DNA from: Bacteroidota bacterium | Lineage (GTDB): Bacteria; Bacteroidota; Bacteroidia; Flavobacteriales; Flavobacteriaceae | Direction: 5' to 3' | Length of the DNA stretch: 64,000 bases | NCBI GenBank assembly: GCA_003650305.1 | Contig: QMOV01000001.1 | Location: 1-64,000 of the forward strand | Shown: positions 60,993 through 64,000 of the stretch, piece after piece | How positions within the stretch are numbered: position 1 is the first letter of the stretch | How the letters are laid out: the number at the start of each line of letters is the position of its first letter | Position numbers and translations under genes: made by a program | The notes under the pieces: model-generated | The model's input: only the letters and a program-made list of their open reading frames with translations | Database searches by the model: none | Told to the model about the DNA's origin: nothing

Positions 60993-60995
60993 TAC

Positions 60996-61023
60996 GAAAA
61001 AGTAGTTGTTACACTACTTTTTC
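60996..61023 (+). terminator. Terminator-like hairpin after the 29-aa ORF
   Basis: GAAAAAGTAG TTGTTACA CTACTTTTTC. Confidence 0.6.
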
Positions 61024-61051
61024 AGTTTTATTAAAATCGTTCTTTGATATT

Positions 61052-61181
61052 AAATTTATAATTATTATACGCTTTTACCTTAGCGTAGTTATAAATTTTA
61101 CAGATTAATTCCGATTAATTATCGGAACCTGTGATCAAATAAAAATGTATAATCCATCTGTCACGCTAAAATGTGATAGAT
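61052..61181 (+). promoter_or_regulatory. Structured leader upstream of rng: three successive hairpins
   Basis: Stems: AAATTTATAA..TACGC/GCGTA.TTATAAATTT; TTCCGAT/ATCGGAA; ATCTGTCAC/GTGATAGAT. Confidence 0.55.
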
Positions 61182-61194
61182 AAAAATTAACTAA

Positions 61195-62742
61195 ATGAAT
61201 AAAGAATTAATAATTCGTTCTAGTTCTAACAATGTTGATTTTGCCTTATTAAAAGATGGAAAACTTATTGAATTACAAAAAGATGAAAATGGCAGTAATT
61301 TTTCGGTTGGCGATGTGTTTATGGCCAAAATTAGAAAATCTGTAGCAGGTTTAAATGCCGCATTTGTAAATGTTGGTTATGAAAAAGATGCATTTTTGCA
61401 TTATCATGATTTAGGCCCAAAACTCCCTTCTCTTTTAAAATTCGTAAAACGTGTAAGCACAGGTAAACTTAAAGATTATTCTTTAAAAAATTTCCCATTT
61501 GAAAAAGATATTGATAAAAACGGAAGCATTGCTGACGCTATAAAATCAAATCAATCTGTATTGGTACAAATAGTAAAAGAACCAATATCTACAAAAGGAC
61601 CAAGAATCAGTTCGGAGCTTTCAATAGCTGGTAGATATTTAGTTTTAGTCCCTTTTTCTAATCGAATTTCAATTTCTCAAAAAATTGAAAGCAAAGAAGA
61701 GAAAGATAGACTTAAACGTTTACTTAAAAGCATTACTCCAAAAGGATTTGGAGTAATAGTACGTACTGTTGCAGAAGGCAAAAAAGTAGCTGAACTAGAC
61801 AGAGATTTACTAAATTTGTATGGTCGTTGGACCGCAATGTGTAAAAAGCTACATAGAGCTCATCATCCAAGTAAAGTTTTAGGAGAAATGAATAAAGCCT
61901 CTTCTATTTTAAGAGATATATTTAATGACTCTTTTACTTCAATAATAGTAGATGATGAAGCACTTTACATTCAAATAAAAGATTATGTGCAAGAAATTGC
62001 ACCTAAAAAAGAATCAATAGTTAAGTTGTATCAATCTAATGTTCCAATTTTTGAAAAATATGGAATAGAGAGACAAATTAAAACATCCTTTGGTAAAACC
62101 GTATCTATGGCAAAAGGTGCTTATCTTATAATAGAACATACAGAAGCACTTCATGTAATAGACGTAAACAGCGGAAATCGCTCTAATAAGGCGAAAAACC
62201 AAGAGGATACAGCACTTGAAGTTAATTTAATTTCTGCTACAGAACTTGCTCGACAGTTACGTTTACGTGATATGGGCGGAATAATTGTAGTCGATTTTAT
62301 TGATTTAGCAAAAGCTGAACATAGAAAAAAGCTCTTTAATCACCTTCGTGAAGAAATGAAAGATGATAGAGCAAAACACAAAATTTTGCCTCCAAGTAAA
62401 TTTGGATTGATACAAATAACCAGGCAAAGAGTAAGACCAGAAATGAATATTAAAACCAGCGAGGACGACCCTAATGGTATTAATGGTCAAGAAGTTGAAG
62501 CTCCTATTGGCATCGTGCAAAAGATTTCGCATGATCTGGAACAACTATTAAAAAAAGACTATAAAAAGATAACTTTAAACACACATCCTTTTATAGCAGC
62601 CTATTTAACAAAAGGCTTTCCATCTATGCGTTCAAAATGGTTTTTTGAACACAAAAAATGGGTAAATATATTACCAAGAGATGCTTACACATATCTAGAA
62701 TATCATTTTTTTGATAAAAATGGTAAAGAAATTAAACTATAA
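61195..62742 (+). CDS. rng: Rne/Rng family ribonuclease
   Basis: VFMAKIRKSVAGLNAAFVNVGYEKDAFLHYHDL...LHVIDVNSGNRS...LRDMGGIIVVDFIDL...LGLIQ-like FGLIQITRQRVRP. Confidence 0.95.
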   Translation: MNKELIIRSSSNNVDFALLKDGKLIELQKDENGSNFSVGDVFMAKIRKSVAGLNAAFVNVGYEKDAFLHYHDLGPKLPSLLKFVKRVSTGKLKDYSLKNFPFEKDIDKNGSIADAIKSNQSVLVQIVKEPISTKGPRISSELSIAGRYLVLVPFSNRISISQKIESKEEKDRLKRLLKSITPKGFGVIVRTVAEGKKVAELDRDLLNLYGRWTAMCKKLHRAHHPSKVLGEMNKASSILRDIFNDSFTSIIVDDEALYIQIKDYVQEIAPKKESIVKLYQSNVPIFEKYGIERQIKTSFGKTVSMAKGAYLIIEHTEALHVIDVNSGNRSNKAKNQEDTALEVNLISATELARQLRLRDMGGIIVVDFIDLAKAEHRKKLFNHLREEMKDDRAKHKILPPSKFGLIQITRQRVRPEMNIKTSEDDPNGINGQEVEAPIGIVQKISHDLEQLLKKDYKKITLNTHPFIAAYLTKGFPSMRSKWFFEHKKWVNILPRDAYTYLEYHFFDKNGKEIKL

Positions 62743-62778
62743 AAAATCCTTACTCTTTAGAGTAAGGATTTTTTTTTG
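62741..62778 (+). terminator. Rho-independent terminator after rng
   Basis: AAAAAATCCTTACTCTTTAGAGTAAGGATTTTTTTTT. Confidence 0.85.
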
Positions 62779-62853
62779 TTTATCTTGTCTCGTCCTAAAA
62801 TAAATCGACACAATATACTTATCTATTAAACAAGTAGCAAAATGATATACTAA

Positions 62854-63135
62854 TCATTCTACTCTTGTTTTACTTTTAATCTTTTGGTTCATTCCTTCTA
62901 GCCATTTAAATTGCCGCTTAATTTCCTTACGTCTCAACTCTATAAACCATGCTTTCTCTTCTCTATTTTTTTGCAACCTTATTTTTTTCTTTCTAAATTC
63001 ATCTTCTCTTATAAGTTTTGCTTTTCTAATTTTATTTCGTTTTGCTGCTTTTATGTATCTATGTGAAATTGAAAAAAGGTATATTCCACTAAACATTAAT
63101 GCTAACACTAATAACATTTTTATTCCGTTTCCCAT
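62854..63135 (-). CDS. Small membrane-anchored protein with basic C-terminal tail, unknown function
   Basis: MGNGIKMLLVLALMFSGIYLFSISHRYIKAAKRNKIRKAKLIRED...; single N-terminal TM. Confidence 0.5.
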   Translation of the reverse strand: MGNGIKMLLVLALMFSGIYLFSISHRYIKAAKRNKIRKAKLIREDEFRKKKIRLQKNREEKAWFIELRRKEIKRQFKWLEGMNQKIKSKTRVE

Positions 63136-63263
63136 GGCCTACAAAAGTTTAAATTTACTAAATATAAGAATTTCTGTTAAATATGAAAAATTTCTCATGC
63201 GAAAAACAAATATCTTATTGGGTTTTCTTTTTTTTAAAACAATAATCTTAAAATAACATTAAC

Positions 63264-63441
63264 ATGGGAAAATTTGAAATTAGAACTGATAAATCTGAAA
63301 AATACAGATTTAATTTAAAGGTGAGTAATGGTCAAATGATTGGGAATAGCGAGATGTATTCATCAAGCTATGCTATGGAAAATGGGATAGCCTCAATTAA
63401 GAAGTAATGCGCCTAAAGCTTCAGTTGTTGATAATTCTTAA
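63264..63441 (+). pseudogene. DUF1508 (YegP-like) protein, frameshifted near the C-terminus
   Basis: MGKFEIRTDKSEKYRFNLKVSNGQMIGNSEMYSSSYAMENGIASIKK* (stop at 63405); removing one T gives ...KKNAPKASVVDNS* ending at 63441. Confidence 0.7.
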
Positions 63442-63458
63442 TAATCTTTTAGTTAAAT

Positions 63459-63492
63459 AAAAAAAGCTCTGGAAAAACCAGAGCTTTTTTTT
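63459..63492. terminator. Bidirectional terminator between convergent genes
   Basis: AAAAAAAGCTCTGGAAAAACCAGAGCTTTTTTTT. Confidence 0.85.
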
Positions 63493-63509
63493 AACTAGAT
63501 AATTTTTTA

Positions 63510-63791
63510 TTAATTATCTTTCTTTAGTTTAGTAGCCGCTTTTTCTAACTCGTCTGCAGCTTTTTCTTTAGCATCGTCAACAACTTATTCAGCTGTTTCT
63601 TTAGCATCATCAATTGCACCTTCAACAGTACCTGTTGAATCAGTAGTAACCTCTTCGGGAGCCTCTGTTGTTTCTTCTACAGCAGCCTCTGTGGCATCTT
63701 CAGCTTTATCAGCTTCTTTCTTTTCTCTACAAGATGTAAATGACAAACATAATGCCAATACTAATGCAGAGCTTAAAATTAGTTTTTTCAT
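63510..63791 (-). pseudogene. Small Ala/Glu/Lys-rich lipoprotein interrupted by an in-frame TAA
   Basis: MKKLILSSALVLALCLSFTSCREKKEAD...AIDDAKETAE*VVDDAKEKAADELEKAATKLKKDN*; same frame continues past the stop at 63585-63587. Confidence 0.65.
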
Positions 63792-63900
63792 TTTTAGTAT
63801 TTTAAAGTTAATTTTTATGCAATTAATAACATCTATTGTTTTTTAACAAAATATTGTTAACATTTTTTTAAGATATTGTTAAAAGCTTGTGTTTTTATAT

Positions 63901-64000
63901 CTATTTACGAATAAAATCTACGATTTGGATTACAGCACCACGATTTATTGATATATATAATGAGTTTGCTTTGCCAGACTGAACTCTTTTTTCAGTATTT
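63901..64000 (-). CDS. C-terminal end of an unidentified CDS, truncated by the window edge
   Basis: Minus-strand open reading NTEKRVQSGKANSLYISINRGAVIQIVDFIRK* (stop 63901-63903). Confidence 0.45.
   Translation of the reverse strand, partial: NTEKRVQSGKANSLYISINRGAVIQIVDFIRK

Noticed and set aside
62780-62812. TTGTCTCGTCCTAAAATAAATCGACACAATATA, which resembles an IS terminal sequence
   Set aside because: Only a short resemblance from memory; no partner repeat or transposase fragment nearby.
1-64000. Search for CRISPR arrays, defence islands, prophage, toxin-antitoxin pairs or biosynthetic clusters
   Set aside because: No regularly spaced direct repeats, no cas/defence/phage genes and no biosynthetic enzymes recognised; the window is mostly conserved housekeeping, respiration and gliding/T9SS genes.

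Overview
This window looks like Bacteroidota/Flavobacteriaceae chromosome: AT-rich, TAnnTTTG-type promoters, and gliding, T9SS and alternative complex III genes. Most of it is a conserved housekeeping backbone. From left to right it holds DUF6089-uppS-bamA-ompH-ompH-murI, porP/sprF-like, nfu, a DUF255 thioredoxin-fold protein, tsaB, a TolC/MacA/MacB-type efflux set, the cytochrome oxidase assembly and subunit III/IV cluster with ctaB, a RemB-like protein and tonB, gcvH-sprA-ruvA-maeB, queG-ruvB, coxI-coxII plus actF-A, gldD-gldE-ssb-mutY, and hup-(29-aa basic ORF)-rng. I found no CRISPR array, rRNA, tRNA, prophage or recognisable defence island, and no convincing new multi-gene system. The observations most worth following up are: (1) a nested IS (IS1380-like inside an IS1634-like transposase) next to a 52-codon 3' fragment of NAD kinase; (2) two adjacent short genes at the right edge, each broken by one lesion (DUF1508 frameshift, lipoprotein nonsense codon); (3) a roughly 130-nt leader with three hairpins in front of the RNase E/G gene; (4) unannotated short genes, including a 29-aa mS38/COX24-like basic protein; (5) a 7-bp tandem repeat inside a signal-peptide coding region; (6) a set of dispersed REP-like palindromes, one nested inside a terminator. 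All calls come from reading the sequence; no database searches were run.
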